A DNA stretch of 64,000 bases from Butyrivibrio hungatei NK4A153 (GCF_000424465.1 NZ_KE384199.1:40971-104970), one strand, 5' to 3'. Positions 52,438 through 62,474 are shown, numbered from the stretch's first letter. The notes: generated by a model from the letters alone, not told the origin. Numbers and translations are program-made.

Positions 52438-53817
52438 ATGCATAACGAATTAATGAAAAAAGTGGAGGAGTTTATCAGGCGCTCGGACAACGATGAAAAG
52501 TTGGATATCAGAGAGTGTGAGGAGTTTCTGAATACTGTTCCCGGTTTTACCGATAAACATACAATCGAAGATACAAAGGATTTTCTGGCTTTTTTGGGAA
52601 ATCCGGACAAGAACATGAAAATAATTCATGTGGCAGGCACAAACGGAAAAGGTTCCGTGTGCAGCTATCTGTCAAATATCCTGATGAAAGCGGGATATAA
52701 AGTCGGAATGTTTACATCTCCGCATCTTATGAAGATCAACGAAAGGTTTTGCATCGACGGCAAAATGGTGACCGACGGTGTCTTTTCGGAAGTCTTTATC
52801 GAATTGTTAAAAAGGATCATGGAGTACAAAAACGGTGAGTATTTCCCGACGTACTTCGAGTTCTTATTCTTTGAATCGATGCTTTTATATGATGTTTACT
52901 CTGTGGACTATCTTGTAATGGAGACGGGACTTGGCGGAAGGCTTGATGCAACTAATTCCGTGGAATCACCACTTCTTTGTGTTATTACCGAGATAGGCTA
53001 CGATCATATGCAGTACCTTGGAGATACACTTCCCGAGATAGCGGGAGAGAAGGCAGGCATAATCAAAAAAGGTGTGCCTGTGGTATTTTTTGACAAGAGA
53101 AAAGAATGCAGCGAAGTTATCAAAAGCAAAGCCCTTGAGATGGATTCCAGAGTTGTGTCCGTAGACGAAAAAAGTATTACGGATGTGGAGACTGTGAAGG
53201 ATGAAGCAGGGAACAAATACGTTGCTTTTTCATATAATTCCTTATATGATAATTATGTTGAGTTAAAGGTTACTACCGAAGCTCTTTATCAAGCGGAAAA
53301 CGCCGCTTTGGCAATTGCTTCGGCAGAAATTTTGCGCGATAAAGGCGCTGAGATATCGGAACTTGACATCAGAGAAGGCCTTATGAGTACCAAATGGGAT
53401 GCCAGAATGGAAGAAGTAAGGCCCGGTGTCTATGTTGACGGTGCTCACAATATAGACGGAATAGAAGCGTTTATTAAATGTGCAACAGCAATTGATTCGG
53501 AAGGAAGAAAGATGCTGTTGTTTGGCATGGTCGCGGATAAGCAGTACAAAGACGTTATTGACAGAGTGCTTACAAGCGGAACATTTGACGCGATATTCGT
53601 AACTGTCCTTGGAACGGAGAGATCTGTTTCTGTATCGGACCTTAAGAGTGCCTTTGAAGACAGTAAGGAACAACACAATATAATCGGAGTTCCCATCAAG
53701 TACTACAGCAATGTAAGGGATGCGGTAACCGATGTCATAACTGTTCGCAAGTCAAAAGATGTTGTTTTTGCAGCAGGATCTTTGTACCTTGCCGGACAAC
53801 TTAAACAGATGTTATAA
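52438..53817 (+). CDS. folC: Bifunctional folylpolyglutamate synthase / dihydrofolate synthase
   Basis: A 459-residue Mur ligase-like enzyme with HVAGTNGKGSVCSYLSNIL (ATP-binding P loop, about residues 64-82), FTSPHLMKINERF, ETGLGGRLDATN and the C-terminal VDGAHNIDGIEAF. It adds glutamate to folates. The start could be ATG 52438 or GTG 52432. It is followed closely by a small protein and a TPR protein. Confidence 0.95.
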   Translation: MHNELMKKVEEFIRRSDNDEKLDIRECEEFLNTVPGFTDKHTIEDTKDFLAFLGNPDKNMKIIHVAGTNGKGSVCSYLSNILMKAGYKVGMFTSPHLMKINERFCIDGKMVTDGVFSEVFIELLKRIMEYKNGEYFPTYFEFLFFESMLLYDVYSVDYLVMETGLGGRLDATNSVESPLLCVITEIGYDHMQYLGDTLPEIAGEKAGIIKKGVPVVFFDKRKECSEVIKSKALEMDSRVVSVDEKSITDVETVKDEAGNKYVAFSYNSLYDNYVELKVTTEALYQAENAALAIASAEILRDKGAEISELDIREGLMSTKWDARMEEVRPGVYVDGAHNIDGIEAFIKCATAIDSEGRKMLLFGMVADKQYKDVIDRVLTSGTFDAIFVTVLGTERSVSVSDLKSAFEDSKEQHNIIGVPIKYYSNVRDAVTDVITVRKSKDVVFAAGSLYLAGQLKQML

Positions 53818-53830
53818 ACGAGGAAGAATA

Positions 53831-53995
53831 ATGATAAATTTTGAAGAGGAACTTAAGAAGTTCAAGCCCAGTCTGGAAATTGAAGACGCTGAGGACATTA
53901 TCTACAATCAGGATCTTGATGATATGTCGGATGTACTCATAAAGCTTCTTAAGGACGCTAAGCAAGAATCAGAGAGTACAAAAAGGAGTAAGTAA
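53831..53995 (+). CDS. Small acidic protein of unknown function
   Basis: A 54-residue protein (MINFEEELKKFKPSLEIEDAEDIIYNQDLDD...) with GAGGAAGAATA upstream of the ATG. Its stop overlaps the next ATG by one base. The tight coupling with folC and the TPR gene supports a real gene. The end is Lys/Ser/Thr-rich. Confidence 0.7.
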   Translation: MINFEEELKKFKPSLEIEDAEDIIYNQDLDDMSDVLIKLLKDAKQESESTKRSK

Positions 53996-55380
53996 TGGCT
54001 ATCGCTACATATAAAAAACTTGAGAGCTTATCAAACTTTTTTTATAACGATGGTCTTGAAAAAGCGGGAGTCAGAGATTTAACGGGGGCTATAGAGTCTT
54101 TGCAGCAGAGCCTTAGGATGAACAAGAACAATATCGATGCGAGAAATCTGTTGGGACTTGTTTATTATGAGATGGGCGAAGTTGTTGCTGCACTTTCGGA
54201 ATGGGTTATCAGTAAGAACTTCAGACCCGAAGACAATATTGCTGATGACTATATGGATATGGTCAGAAACAGTCCGGCTAAACTTGAGGACATCAATCAG
54301 ACTATAAAGAAGTTTAATATTGCATATAATTACTGCCGTCAGGACAGCTTGGATCTTGCGGTGATACAGCTTAAGAAGGTGCTTTCCTTAAATCCCGGAT
54401 TTATTAAGGCACACCTTCTTTTGGCGCTCTTATATCTTAAAGCGGGCAATTTTGACAGAGCTAAGGTTGAAGCCCAGAAGGTTCTTAAGCTTGATACCGG
54501 AAATCTTATGGCAAGAAGATACCTGAAGGAAGCCGATAACATGCTTCTTCCCGGAGAGGGTGGCAAACTTGTATCCGACGCCGCATCATCAGGAAGTAAT
54601 GAGACAATCAGATATAACAGCGGAAACGAGATGATAATCCAGCCTCGTAAGCAGTCTGCGCTTACAAAGTCGGGATCAATCTGGGGAATAGTTCTTGGTA
54701 TCGTACTTGGAATTGCGGTATCTTGCTTTTTGATACTTCCTCAGAGGATAAAAAATATTACATCCAACAATAACAGAACCATCACCGGTATAAGTGAAGT
54801 ATCTGATTCAAAGTCGGCTCAGATAGGAGAGTACGAGCAGCAGATCGCTAAGCTCAAGAAGCAGCTTGACGATCTTAATGAGAAAGTAGGTAAGAATCAG
54901 GATGCTGCGAGCACATGCCTTATGAAGGCGGTTAAGATCTACATGGAAGATCCGACCAACATTGACGGTATTGCTCTTGCACTTGAGAAAGTAAATATTG
55001 ATGAGAACGAAAAGGAAGTTTCTACAGAGTTTAAGGAACTTTACAGTGCGCTCATGCAGAAAGTAGGATCCCATCTTGCCAATATTTACTATGAAGACGG
55101 AAAAGAAGCTTATAAGAAAAAAGATTACACGGTTGCTATAGAGAAATTTGCAAAGGCTTATCAATATAATAAGGATGATGTAAATATAATTTATTACCTT
55201 GCAAACTCTTATTATGATAATGGAGACATTGATAAGGCGAAGGAGAAGTACGATCTGATCATCAGTAATTTCCCTAAATCGCAGAGTGCTACGTCTTCAA
55301 AGACAAAACTTGCTGAGATAAACAATGCGGGTGCCGGCAGGTCCGGTACTACGGATAACTCTGATAACACCGGCAATTAA
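53995..55380 (+). CDS. Membrane-anchored TPR protein
   Basis: The 461-residue protein has N-terminal TPR repeats (about 20-185, including ARNLLGLVYYEMGEVVAAL and AHLLLALLYLKAGNFDRAK), a single membrane helix (about 225-250, IWGIVLGIVLGIAVSCFLIL), a coiled coil (about 270-300) and C-terminal TPR (about 350-450). Scaffold or protein-protein role near the membrane. Overlap with the upstream ORF is one base. Confidence 0.85.
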   Translation: MAIATYKKLESLSNFFYNDGLEKAGVRDLTGAIESLQQSLRMNKNNIDARNLLGLVYYEMGEVVAALSEWVISKNFRPEDNIADDYMDMVRNSPAKLEDINQTIKKFNIAYNYCRQDSLDLAVIQLKKVLSLNPGFIKAHLLLALLYLKAGNFDRAKVEAQKVLKLDTGNLMARRYLKEADNMLLPGEGGKLVSDAASSGSNETIRYNSGNEMIIQPRKQSALTKSGSIWGIVLGIVLGIAVSCFLILPQRIKNITSNNNRTITGISEVSDSKSAQIGEYEQQIAKLKKQLDDLNEKVGKNQDAASTCLMKAVKIYMEDPTNIDGIALALEKVNIDENEKEVSTEFKELYSALMQKVGSHLANIYYEDGKEAYKKKDYTVAIEKFAKAYQYNKDDVNIIYYLANSYYDNGDIDKAKEKYDLIISNFPKSQSATSSKTKLAEINNAGAGRSGTTDNSDNTGN

Positions 55381-55401
55381 TATTTTTGGGAAATGTGTTA
55401 A

Positions 55402-56796
55402 ATGATAAGTTTTTCGAATATAACTTTTATTTTTAGGTTTTTACCTGCGTTTTTAATATTGTTTTATGTGACTCCCGTCAAATTCAGGACGTGGACCCTG
55501 CTTTTGGGCAGCTTGATCTTTTATGTTGTCGGAAGCATCGATTCTGTCGGAAACCTGAATATGTTTCCGGCTCTTTTGGGAGCGGTTGTTGTCAACTATC
55601 TGTTCGCGAGAGCGGTCAGAAGCGTGGAGGGCAAGAAAAAGAAGGCCCTTCTTGCTTTGATTGTGATCTTTGATGCGGCTACGCTCGTTACATTTAAACT
55701 TTTGGGACAGTTTGTTGACGGAAGCCTTATACCTATCGGAATCAGTTTCTATACCTTCAAGATGATTTCTTTTCAGGCGGATTCATATAACGGTAAGATT
55801 GATTCTAAGCCGCTCTTCAAGGACGTTGCGGCTTATTTTTGCATGTTTCCTCAGGTGGTTTCGGGACCTATCATGCGCTATTCGGATTATAGCGATAATC
55901 TCGAACTTATTCCCGGAGCATCAAAGAGCTCTAAAGAAGAGATATTTGCAAATATCGAAGACGGACTTAAGTATTTTATTGTAGGTCTTGCGATGAAAGT
56001 TCTTCTTGCTGATCATTACGCAATGCTTTGGAAGGAAATCGGAACAATAGGATATGAGAGTATCTCGACTCCGTTTGCCTGGATTGGTGCGGTGACATAT
56101 TCGCTTCAGCTGTTCTATGATTTCTGGGGATATTCTCTTATGTCATCGGGAATTGCGGTTATGCTCGGATTTCCTTTTGTCGTTAACTTTGATCATCCGT
56201 ACAGTTCGGCAAGCGTTTCCGAGTTTTACAGAAGATGGCATGCAACGCTCGGATCATGGTTTAGGGATTATATCTATATTCCTATGGGCGGAAGCAGAGT
56301 GAGTGCTGTAAGGATTGTGTTGAATCTCCTTGTTGTATGGCTTGTTACAGGCTTCTGGCACGGAGTGACCCTCAATTTTATTTTGTGGGGACTTATTCTT
56401 TTTGTAATAATAATGTGTGAGCGTTTCGTGGTATTCAAACTTCCCGGAGTATTAAAGGCAATCGTGGGAAGATTTAACGTACTTGTTCTCATACCGCTTA
56501 CATGGGTTATATTTGCAATATCCAATGCAGAGATGCTCTTGAACTACTTTAAGAGACTTTTCCCGTTCTTTGGAGCGGGTATCGCTGTAAATAACAATGA
56601 TTATATAAAAAATCTTGGTATATACGGAGGTCTTTTGGCTGTGGGATTGGTTCTTCTGATTCCGCATGTGTTTAAGTTTTTTGAAAATCACAGGAAGAAT
56701 CCTCTGATCATGATATGTTTATTTGTGTTGTTTTGGTTTTCGGTTTACAGTCTGACTAATTCGGCAGGTAATCCGTTTATGTATTTTGCATTCTGA
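55402..56796 (+). CDS. MBOAT family O-acyltransferase (AlgI/DltB-like)
   Basis: A 464-residue polytopic membrane protein with the MBOAT signature: PQVVSGPIMRYSDY, SEFYRRWHATLGSWFRDYIYIPMGG and LVTGFWHGVTLNFILWG (catalytic His). Such proteins move an acyl or acetyl group across the membrane onto surface polysaccharide. The SGNH protein encoded next is the usual partner. Start is ATG 55402 after GGGAAATG. Confidence 0.93.
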   Translation: MISFSNITFIFRFLPAFLILFYVTPVKFRTWTLLLGSLIFYVVGSIDSVGNLNMFPALLGAVVVNYLFARAVRSVEGKKKKALLALIVIFDAATLVTFKLLGQFVDGSLIPIGISFYTFKMISFQADSYNGKIDSKPLFKDVAAYFCMFPQVVSGPIMRYSDYSDNLELIPGASKSSKEEIFANIEDGLKYFIVGLAMKVLLADHYAMLWKEIGTIGYESISTPFAWIGAVTYSLQLFYDFWGYSLMSSGIAVMLGFPFVVNFDHPYSSASVSEFYRRWHATLGSWFRDYIYIPMGGSRVSAVRIVLNLLVVWLVTGFWHGVTLNFILWGLILFVIIMCERFVVFKLPGVLKAIVGRFNVLVLIPLTWVIFAISNAEMLLNYFKRLFPFFGAGIAVNNNDYIKNLGIYGGLLAVGLVLLIPHVFKFFENHRKNPLIMICLFVLFWFSVYSLTNSAGNPFMYFAF

Positions 56797-56811
56797 TAGA
56801 AAGTGTATGTA

Positions 56812-57738
56812 ATGAATTGTTTTAAGACTTGTCCGCTGGTGACGGGCGTGGTGGTATTTTCAATAATAATATCCGCTGTTACATTTGTTGCGAAGGGCTC
56901 AATCTATGCTGATTATTCTGCGGATTTCGATCCTGCGGAACAGCCTCTTTTTGTTGTCATGATAAAAGGTATTTCGAACGGCGTTATGCCCTGGCAGATT
57001 TTTGATAAAGAAAGCGTTATGGCTGCAAAGGAAGATGATATAGGCGATGCGGCTGCACTGCTTGCCGATGTTTCAGGCAATGATATCTCAGGAAACGATG
57101 TTTCGGGAAATGATTCTTCACCTGAAGAAATTACGTTTAAGGAAGTTACGGACGATTATTTTGCAGATGCTCTTTTTATAGGAGATTCAAGAACCGTAGG
57201 ACTTTCGGAGTACTGTGAGGGACTTGATGAGCAGGCGATGTTCTATGCAAAGGTGTCGCTTAGTATTCACAGTGTTCTTGAGAACGATTTCCTTAAAGAT
57301 GAGGATGGCAAGAAGATGACTGTTGAGCAGGCTCTTGAAAAGGATGAGCCTTACGGCAAGATTTATATCATGCTTGGACTTAACGAGCTTGGAACGGGCA
57401 CAACGGAGACATTTGTTGCCAAGTATGCCGAAGTTCTTGCAAGGATAAGGGAACTTCAGCCGGATGCGATTATTTATATACAGAGTATCATGCATGTTAC
57501 CGAGAATAAAAGCAGCAATGATAAGATATTTACCAACGAGAGAATAAATGAGAGAAATGAGGCGCTGTCTCATTTGGCAAATAATGTGGATATTTTTTAT
57601 CTTGATATGAATGAAGCTGTGGATGATGAAAACGGAAATTTATTGGAAGAATTATCTACAGATGATATACATTTGAAGGCTTCATCTTATGAAAGATGGC
57701 ATCAGTACTTGCTTAAGCATGCGATTGTAAAAGACTGA
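56812..57738 (+). CDS. SGNH/GDSL hydrolase-family protein, MBOAT partner
   Basis: The 308-residue protein has an N-terminal membrane anchor, a Ser-Gly-Asn-Asp repeat linker (DVSGNDISGNDVSGNDSS) and a GDSL-like domain: ALFIGDSRTVGLSEYC (nucleophile Ser), MLGLNELG (Asn block), and DDIHLKAS (Asp/His). It probably transfers or removes acyl groups on the extracellular side. GTG 56803 is an alternative start. Confidence 0.88.
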   Translation: MNCFKTCPLVTGVVVFSIIISAVTFVAKGSIYADYSADFDPAEQPLFVVMIKGISNGVMPWQIFDKESVMAAKEDDIGDAAALLADVSGNDISGNDVSGNDSSPEEITFKEVTDDYFADALFIGDSRTVGLSEYCEGLDEQAMFYAKVSLSIHSVLENDFLKDEDGKKMTVEQALEKDEPYGKIYIMLGLNELGTGTTETFVAKYAEVLARIRELQPDAIIYIQSIMHVTENKSSNDKIFTNERINERNEALSHLANNVDIFYLDMNEAVDDENGNLLEELSTDDIHLKASSYERWHQYLLKHAIVKD

Positions 57739-57752
57739 TCAGGAGTGTTAAA

Positions 57753-57995
57753 ATGTCTAGAGAAATGTCATTTAAAATGGAACGACCGGGACTGTTAAAA
57801 GAAGGTGATCATGTCACGGTCACGGAGGGTGTACTTCCGAGCAATTATTATTATACGATAGATCCGTCACTTGCCATGTCGGGTAATTTTCCTTTCAGAG
57901 AGCGCATGCTTGAGCGAGAGGGAGTTGTTACGAAGGTCGAGGAGAACGCGAGAGGTTTCTACGTTACCGCAGTATTTGGAGGCGAGAACGAGTAA
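57753..57995 (+). CDS. Small protein of unknown function
   Basis: An 80-residue protein with beta-rich, SH3-like spacing (LKEGDHVTVTEGVL ... REGVVTKVEENARGFYVTAVF). It lies 14 nt after the SGNH gene and before RidA. No family recognised with certainty. Confidence 0.7.
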   Translation: MSREMSFKMERPGLLKEGDHVTVTEGVLPSNYYYTIDPSLAMSGNFPFRERMLEREGVVTKVEENARGFYVTAVFGGENE

Positions 57996-58031
57996 ATAGA
58001 AAAACTATATTTTTGGAGGAGGATTTATAAA

Positions 58032-58421
58032 GTGAAAGAACATACGATTGAATACATTGTTACAGATAAGGCTCCGGCAGCTATCGGACCTTACTCACAG
58101 GCAATAAAGGCAGGAGGATTTCTCTATGCATCGGGACAGATTCCGATTAATCCCGTGACAGGTCAGATCGACACAACAACTATCGAAGATCAGACAGAGA
58201 GAGTATGCCGGAATATCGGTGAGATTCTTAAGGCAGCCGGAACAGACTATGAGCATGTTATTAAGACAACATGCTTCCTTGCAGAGATGAGTGATTTTGC
58301 GGCATTTAACGGCGTATATGAGAAATACTTCACAGGAAAGCCTGCAAGAAGTTGTGTGGCAGTTAAAAAGCTTCCCAAGGATGTTCTTTGTGAAGTAGAG
58401 GTTATTGCATATTTGGGATAA
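58032..58421 (+). CDS. RidA family reactive intermediate/imine deaminase
   Basis: A 129-residue YjgF/RidA protein: APAAIGPYSQAIKAGGFLYASGQIPINP, then CRNIGEILKAAG, and C-terminal RSCVAVKKLPKDVLCEVEVIAYLG, with the catalytic Arg in ARSCV. It hydrolyses reactive enamine/imine intermediates from PLP enzymes. GTG start after GGAGGAGGA. Confidence 0.95.
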   Translation: MKEHTIEYIVTDKAPAAIGPYSQAIKAGGFLYASGQIPINPVTGQIDTTTIEDQTERVCRNIGEILKAAGTDYEHVIKTTCFLAEMSDFAAFNGVYEKYFTGKPARSCVAVKKLPKDVLCEVEVIAYLG

Positions 58422-58435
58422 TTAGGGGGTTAAAT

Positions 58436-59539
58436 GTGAAGTACAGGATTATTGCGGGCGCAATATGTATTTCTGTTACTCTGAGCGGATGCGGATCTTT
58501 TGCAGGCAGACATGGTATTGATGCCGGTTTTGCTTACATAGACAGTCATGAGTATGCAAAAGCATTGGCAAGTTTTGATAAAGCTGAAGAGGACGGTGAA
58601 GACGCGTGCCTTGTCCACAGGGGCAGAGGAATAGCATACTTATACAGTGATAAAGAAGAAGAGGCAGCACAGGAGTTTCTGGCTTCTCTTGCTGCGGACG
58701 ACGGAATAGTTGATGATATGGATTTTGACACCAACTATTACCTTGCCGAGGCATATATGAAACTCGAGGATTTCAACAGGGCAAAAGGAATCTATGATGC
58801 CATTTTGAGTCTTCGAGACAAAGATCCGACCGCATATTACCTCAGGGGAGTATGCGAACTTAAGGCGGGCGAAAGTGAGGAGAAAAACGCAGATGCAGAT
58901 TTCACCAGCGCAATCCGTCTTAATGACAAAGATTATTCCATGATAGTAATGATCTACAAGGCATATGCTGAAAACGGCAAGGAAGATAAGGCCAAGAACA
59001 TACTTCAGCATGCGCTTGACAGTGGCGAGAAGACCATGTCCAATTTCGAGAAGGGTGAAATGTATTTTTACCTCGGAAACGATGCTGAGGCGCAGAATTA
59101 TCTCAGTAAAGCCAACAAAGAGAACGGCGGACATGATACGAAAGAGTCTGTAGTGCTTCTTTTGGGCCAGTCTTATGAGAGATTGCAGCAGTATGACTAT
59201 GCTATCAGCGTTTATAAGGAATATTTGAAGTCTAATTCAAAGAGTGCAAATATCAGTAATCAGCTTGGTATGTGCCAGATCAACAAGGGCAGATTCTATC
59301 TGGATTCCGGCAATGAAGAAGAGGCGGGAAATGCTTTTGGGGAAGCAATCGTTACTTTTGATGCCGCAATAGGACTTAATGACAGCGCAGTGCAGCAGGC
59401 GCTGATGTTTAACAGAATATGTGCATATGAGTATAAGGGAGATTTTGCAGGTGCAAAGAGTCTCATGGATGAGTATATGCAGATATATCCTCTGGATAAA
59501 GTTGCAGCAGATGAGGAAATCTTTTTAAAGACCAGGTAA
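58436..59539 (+). CDS. TPR-repeat lipoprotein
   Basis: A 367-residue protein with lipoprotein signal (SVTLSGC) and TPR repeats over most of its length (HEYAKALASFDKAEED; YYLAEAYMKLEDFNRAKGIY; YERLQQYDYAISVYKEYLK). GTG start after GGGGG. Surface or envelope scaffold; function unknown. Ends the MBOAT-linked unit. Confidence 0.88.
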   Translation: MKYRIIAGAICISVTLSGCGSFAGRHGIDAGFAYIDSHEYAKALASFDKAEEDGEDACLVHRGRGIAYLYSDKEEEAAQEFLASLAADDGIVDDMDFDTNYYLAEAYMKLEDFNRAKGIYDAILSLRDKDPTAYYLRGVCELKAGESEEKNADADFTSAIRLNDKDYSMIVMIYKAYAENGKEDKAKNILQHALDSGEKTMSNFEKGEMYFYLGNDAEAQNYLSKANKENGGHDTKESVVLLLGQSYERLQQYDYAISVYKEYLKSNSKSANISNQLGMCQINKGRFYLDSGNEEEAGNAFGEAIVTFDAAIGLNDSAVQQALMFNRICAYEYKGDFAGAKSLMDEYMQIYPLDKVAADEEIFLKTR

Positions 59540-59562
59540 TGTTTGGACAGTAGTGAAATTCG

Positions 59563-59591
59563 TTGACACTCTATCGTTAATTCTGTAAAAT
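59563..59591 (+). promoter_or_regulatory. Promoter of the TetR-RpiR unit
   Basis: TTGACA (59563-59568), 17-nt spacer, TAAAAT (59586-59591). CGTTA ... TAACG repeats overlap the promoter and may be the TetR operator. GGGAGGGG ribosome site and ATG at 59646 follow. Confidence 0.7.
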
Positions 59592-59645
59592 GATAACGCA
59601 TGCTTTTATATGAATCTATGCAGAATTATGTTGGGAGGGGATTGT

Positions 59646-60197
59646 ATGTCCAGGAAAGCGACAATTACGCAAAAAGAGATTGTAAATGCAGCATTTAAGA
59701 TTACCAAGAGAGAAGGTTTCGAGCAGATAACGTCTAGGAAGCTCGCAGCGGCGGCAGGGTGTTCAACACAGCCTATTTTCCGTATTTATGATAGTATGGA
59801 TGCGCTTAAGAAAGATGTCTATGACAAGGCGGCCGCATACTATGAAGATTACTACAACGATTGTTCCAAAAATCATGAGGTTCCGTTTGTGGACCTCGGT
59901 CTTGCTTATATTGGGTTCGCCCAGAAATTCCCCTATTTATTTAAACTTCTTTTTGTATCCGAACAGGGTGACGAGAAGAAGAGTATGTATGATCTTGTAA
60001 ACGGTTCAAAAGAAAACGTTGTAAAAGAGATCAAAAGAGCGTCTGATGATGGCATTAGCAACGCACAGCAGCTTTTTATGAAGATGTGGATCTATATTCA
60101 CGGAGCAGGCTGTATGGCGGTTACAGGTGACTACGATCTTGATGAGGCAACTTCAGTTTCTATGCTTGAATCGGCGTATAAGGCATTCAGTCTATGA
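59646..60197 (+). CDS. TetR/AcrR family transcriptional regulator
   Basis: The 183-residue protein has an N-terminal HTH (about 1-50: IVNAAFKITKREGFEQITSRKLAAAAGCSTQPIFR) and a helical ligand-binding domain with two Cys/aromatic-rich stretches. ATG 59646 follows GGGAGGGG. It ends in a 4-base ATGA overlap with the RpiR gene, so both are cotranscribed. The upstream CGTTA repeats suggest autoregulation. Confidence 0.9.
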   Translation: MSRKATITQKEIVNAAFKITKREGFEQITSRKLAAAAGCSTQPIFRIYDSMDALKKDVYDKAAAYYEDYYNDCSKNHEVPFVDLGLAYIGFAQKFPYLFKLLFVSEQGDEKKSMYDLVNGSKENVVKEIKRASDDGISNAQQLFMKMWIYIHGAGCMAVTGDYDLDEATSVSMLESAYKAFSL

Positions 60198-61132
60198 AAT
60201 TTGAAAATGATGAAGATGTAATAACAAGAATAAATGAATGTTACTCCAAGATGAGTAAAGGCAAGAAGTCGATTGCAACTTATATCTGCGATCACTACGA
60301 GCAGGCTGTGTTTATGACGGCTGCTGAGCTTGGCAAGATCGTGGGTATGAGTGAATCAACTGTTGTCAGATTTGCCATGAGCCTTGGATACGATGGCTAT
60401 CCTGCTTTCCAGAAGGCGCTTTCGGTGTGGGTAAGCGACAAGTTCGGCTCCGTTGAAAAGGTCGGAAGAAAGTTTGGGAAAAGCAGTGAAGGTGAGATCC
60501 TTTCGACAATCCTTCAGTCAGATATGGCGAATATCGAGAATACCATTAACAATATAGACGTAGCGGCTTTTAAGACGGCTGTTGATATCATCTTAAAGGC
60601 GAGGACGGTCTATATAGTTGGTATAAGAAGTTGTGAGCCTTTGGCAGATTTTTTACATTTTTATCTCAACATGATCAGAGGTAATAATGTTATAATCAAA
60701 ACTACAAGTGTCTCGGAAATGTTCGAGCAGATGATAAGGATAGGCGACAGGGATGCGATAATAGGTATCAGTTTCCCGAGATATTCCATGAGAACTCTTA
60801 AGTGCATGGAATTTGCCAATGACAGGAATGCGAAGGTTATAACCATTACGGATTCCGTTCATTCACCCATGAATCTTTATTCTTCCTGCAATCTTCTTGC
60901 AAGAAGTGAGATGGCATCGATAGTTGATTCGCTTGTGGCACCGTTAAGTGTCATAAATGCCCTCGTGGTTGCGCTTTGTATGAGAAGGCCGAATGAGGTG
61001 AAGGCGGACCTTAAGATGTTGGAAGAGGCATGGAATAATTATCAGGTTTATCTTAACGACGAGATAGATTTTGCTTCCGACGATCCGATGATGCTCGGAA
61101 ATATCATTGCAAAAGATGATAGTCCGGCATAA
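60194..61132 (+). CDS. MurR/RpiR family regulator with SIS domain
   Basis: The 312-residue protein has the RpiR HTH (about 1-80, MSESTVVRFAMSLGYDGYPAFQKAL) and a SIS sugar-phosphate-binding domain (about 120-250; VYIVGIRSCEPLADFLHF, DRDAIIGISFPRYS). It probably responds to a phosphorylated sugar. The translation start overlaps the tetR stop. Confidence 0.9.
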   Translation: MKFENDEDVITRINECYSKMSKGKKSIATYICDHYEQAVFMTAAELGKIVGMSESTVVRFAMSLGYDGYPAFQKALSVWVSDKFGSVEKVGRKFGKSSEGEILSTILQSDMANIENTINNIDVAAFKTAVDIILKARTVYIVGIRSCEPLADFLHFYLNMIRGNNVIIKTTSVSEMFEQMIRIGDRDAIIGISFPRYSMRTLKCMEFANDRNAKVITITDSVHSPMNLYSSCNLLARSEMASIVDSLVAPLSVINALVVALCMRRPNEVKADLKMLEEAWNNYQVYLNDEIDFASDDPMMLGNIIAKDDSPA

Positions 61133-61166
61133 GTTTAGTTTTGATTTGTTTAAGGATTAGCAGTAT

Positions 61167-62453
61167 ATGAAAAAAATAGCGGTTATCGGCTGCGGGGCAG
61201 CCGGGATGATGGCGGCGCTTGCTGCTGCGGAGAGCAGCGCGAGCGTCACTGTTTTTGAGAAGAATGAAAAGCCCGGGAAAAAGATTTACATAACGGGCAA
61301 GGGGCGTTGCAACGTAACAAACGCCTGTGATGTCACGGATTTTTTTGGACACGTCAAAAGAAATCCGAGATTTTTGTACAGCGCAGTGTACGGATATGAT
61401 AACAGCGCTGTTATGGACTTTTTTGAAAACAACGGATGTAAGCTGAAGGTTGAGCGCGGAGATAGAGTATTTCCCGTTTCAGACCACTCATCCGATATAA
61501 TAAGGACTCTTTACAACGCCGTAAAAAAAGCCGGTGTAAAGGTTATATTCGATACGGAAGTTTTATCTGTGGAAAGCAGCGGAGGCGTGGTTTCTGCGAT
61601 AACATATTCAAAGAAAGGTGACCCGATCACAAGAGAAGAGTTTGACGGTGTGATAGTGTGCACGGGAGGCGTGTCATATCCTTCTACAGGTTCTACGGGA
61701 GACGGCTACAAGTTTGCGAAGAATCTCGGACACTCGCTTGTAAAACCAGTGCCTTCACTTGTTCCGTTTGTGATAGAAGAGGACTGGTGCAAGGATCTGC
61801 AGGGGCTGTCACTTAAGAATGTCGGGTTAAAGCTCTTTTTATCCAAAAAAGAAGAAAAAGAAAAGTCTGCCGGTAAAAAGAAAAAAGCGGACAAGCCTGT
61901 ATATGACGGCTTTGGAGAGATGCTCTTTACACACTTTGGAGTGAGCGGACCGCTGGTTCTAACGGCGAGCTGTCACTATGAAGAGAATGCAAATGCAAGG
62001 CTTTTGCTTGATCTTAAGCCCGCTCTTTCCGAGGAACAGCTTGATAAAAGGATTCTCAGGGATTTTGAAGGTGCTATAAACAAGCAATTTAAGAATGCTT
62101 TGGGCGGACTGTTTCCAACAAAGCTTATTCCTGTTATGATTAATCTCTCAGGTATCGATCCCGAAAAAGCGGTTCATGATATCACCAAAGAGGAGAGACT
62201 AAGCTTTGTAAAGCTCATAAAGAGTGTGCCGATGACGGTTGTGGGCACGCGAAACTTTAATGAAGCGATAATCACAAGAGGTGGTGTCAATGTCAAAGAG
62301 ATAGATCCTTCAACGATGGAATCAAAGCTTGTTAAGGGACTATTCTTTGCTGGAGAGGTTTTGGATATCGATGCCGAGACCGGAGGATTTAATCTGCAGG
62401 TTGCATGGTCTACGGGACGACTTGCGGGAGAAAGCGCCGGAATGAATGGTTAA
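61167..62453 (+). CDS. NAD(P)/FAD-dependent oxidoreductase (BaiN/HI0933-like)
   Basis: A 428-residue flavoprotein with an N-terminal FAD-binding motif (IAVIGCGAAGMMAALAAAE), YITGKGRCNVTNACD, GVIVCTGGVSYPSTGSTGDGYKFAK, and the C-terminal GLFFAGEVLDIDAETGGFNLQVAWSTGRLAG. Reductases of this family saturate C=C bonds. Lys-rich insertion (about 230-245). ATG 61167 has a weak ribosome site. Confidence 0.9.
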   Translation: MKKIAVIGCGAAGMMAALAAAESSASVTVFEKNEKPGKKIYITGKGRCNVTNACDVTDFFGHVKRNPRFLYSAVYGYDNSAVMDFFENNGCKLKVERGDRVFPVSDHSSDIIRTLYNAVKKAGVKVIFDTEVLSVESSGGVVSAITYSKKGDPITREEFDGVIVCTGGVSYPSTGSTGDGYKFAKNLGHSLVKPVPSLVPFVIEEDWCKDLQGLSLKNVGLKLFLSKKEEKEKSAGKKKKADKPVYDGFGEMLFTHFGVSGPLVLTASCHYEENANARLLLDLKPALSEEQLDKRILRDFEGAINKQFKNALGGLFPTKLIPVMINLSGIDPEKAVHDITKEERLSFVKLIKSVPMTVVGTRNFNEAIITRGGVNVKEIDPSTMESKLVKGLFFAGEVLDIDAETGGFNLQVAWSTGRLAGESAGMNG

Positions 62454-62474
62454 TTTTAGGAGGAAATTGTTACA

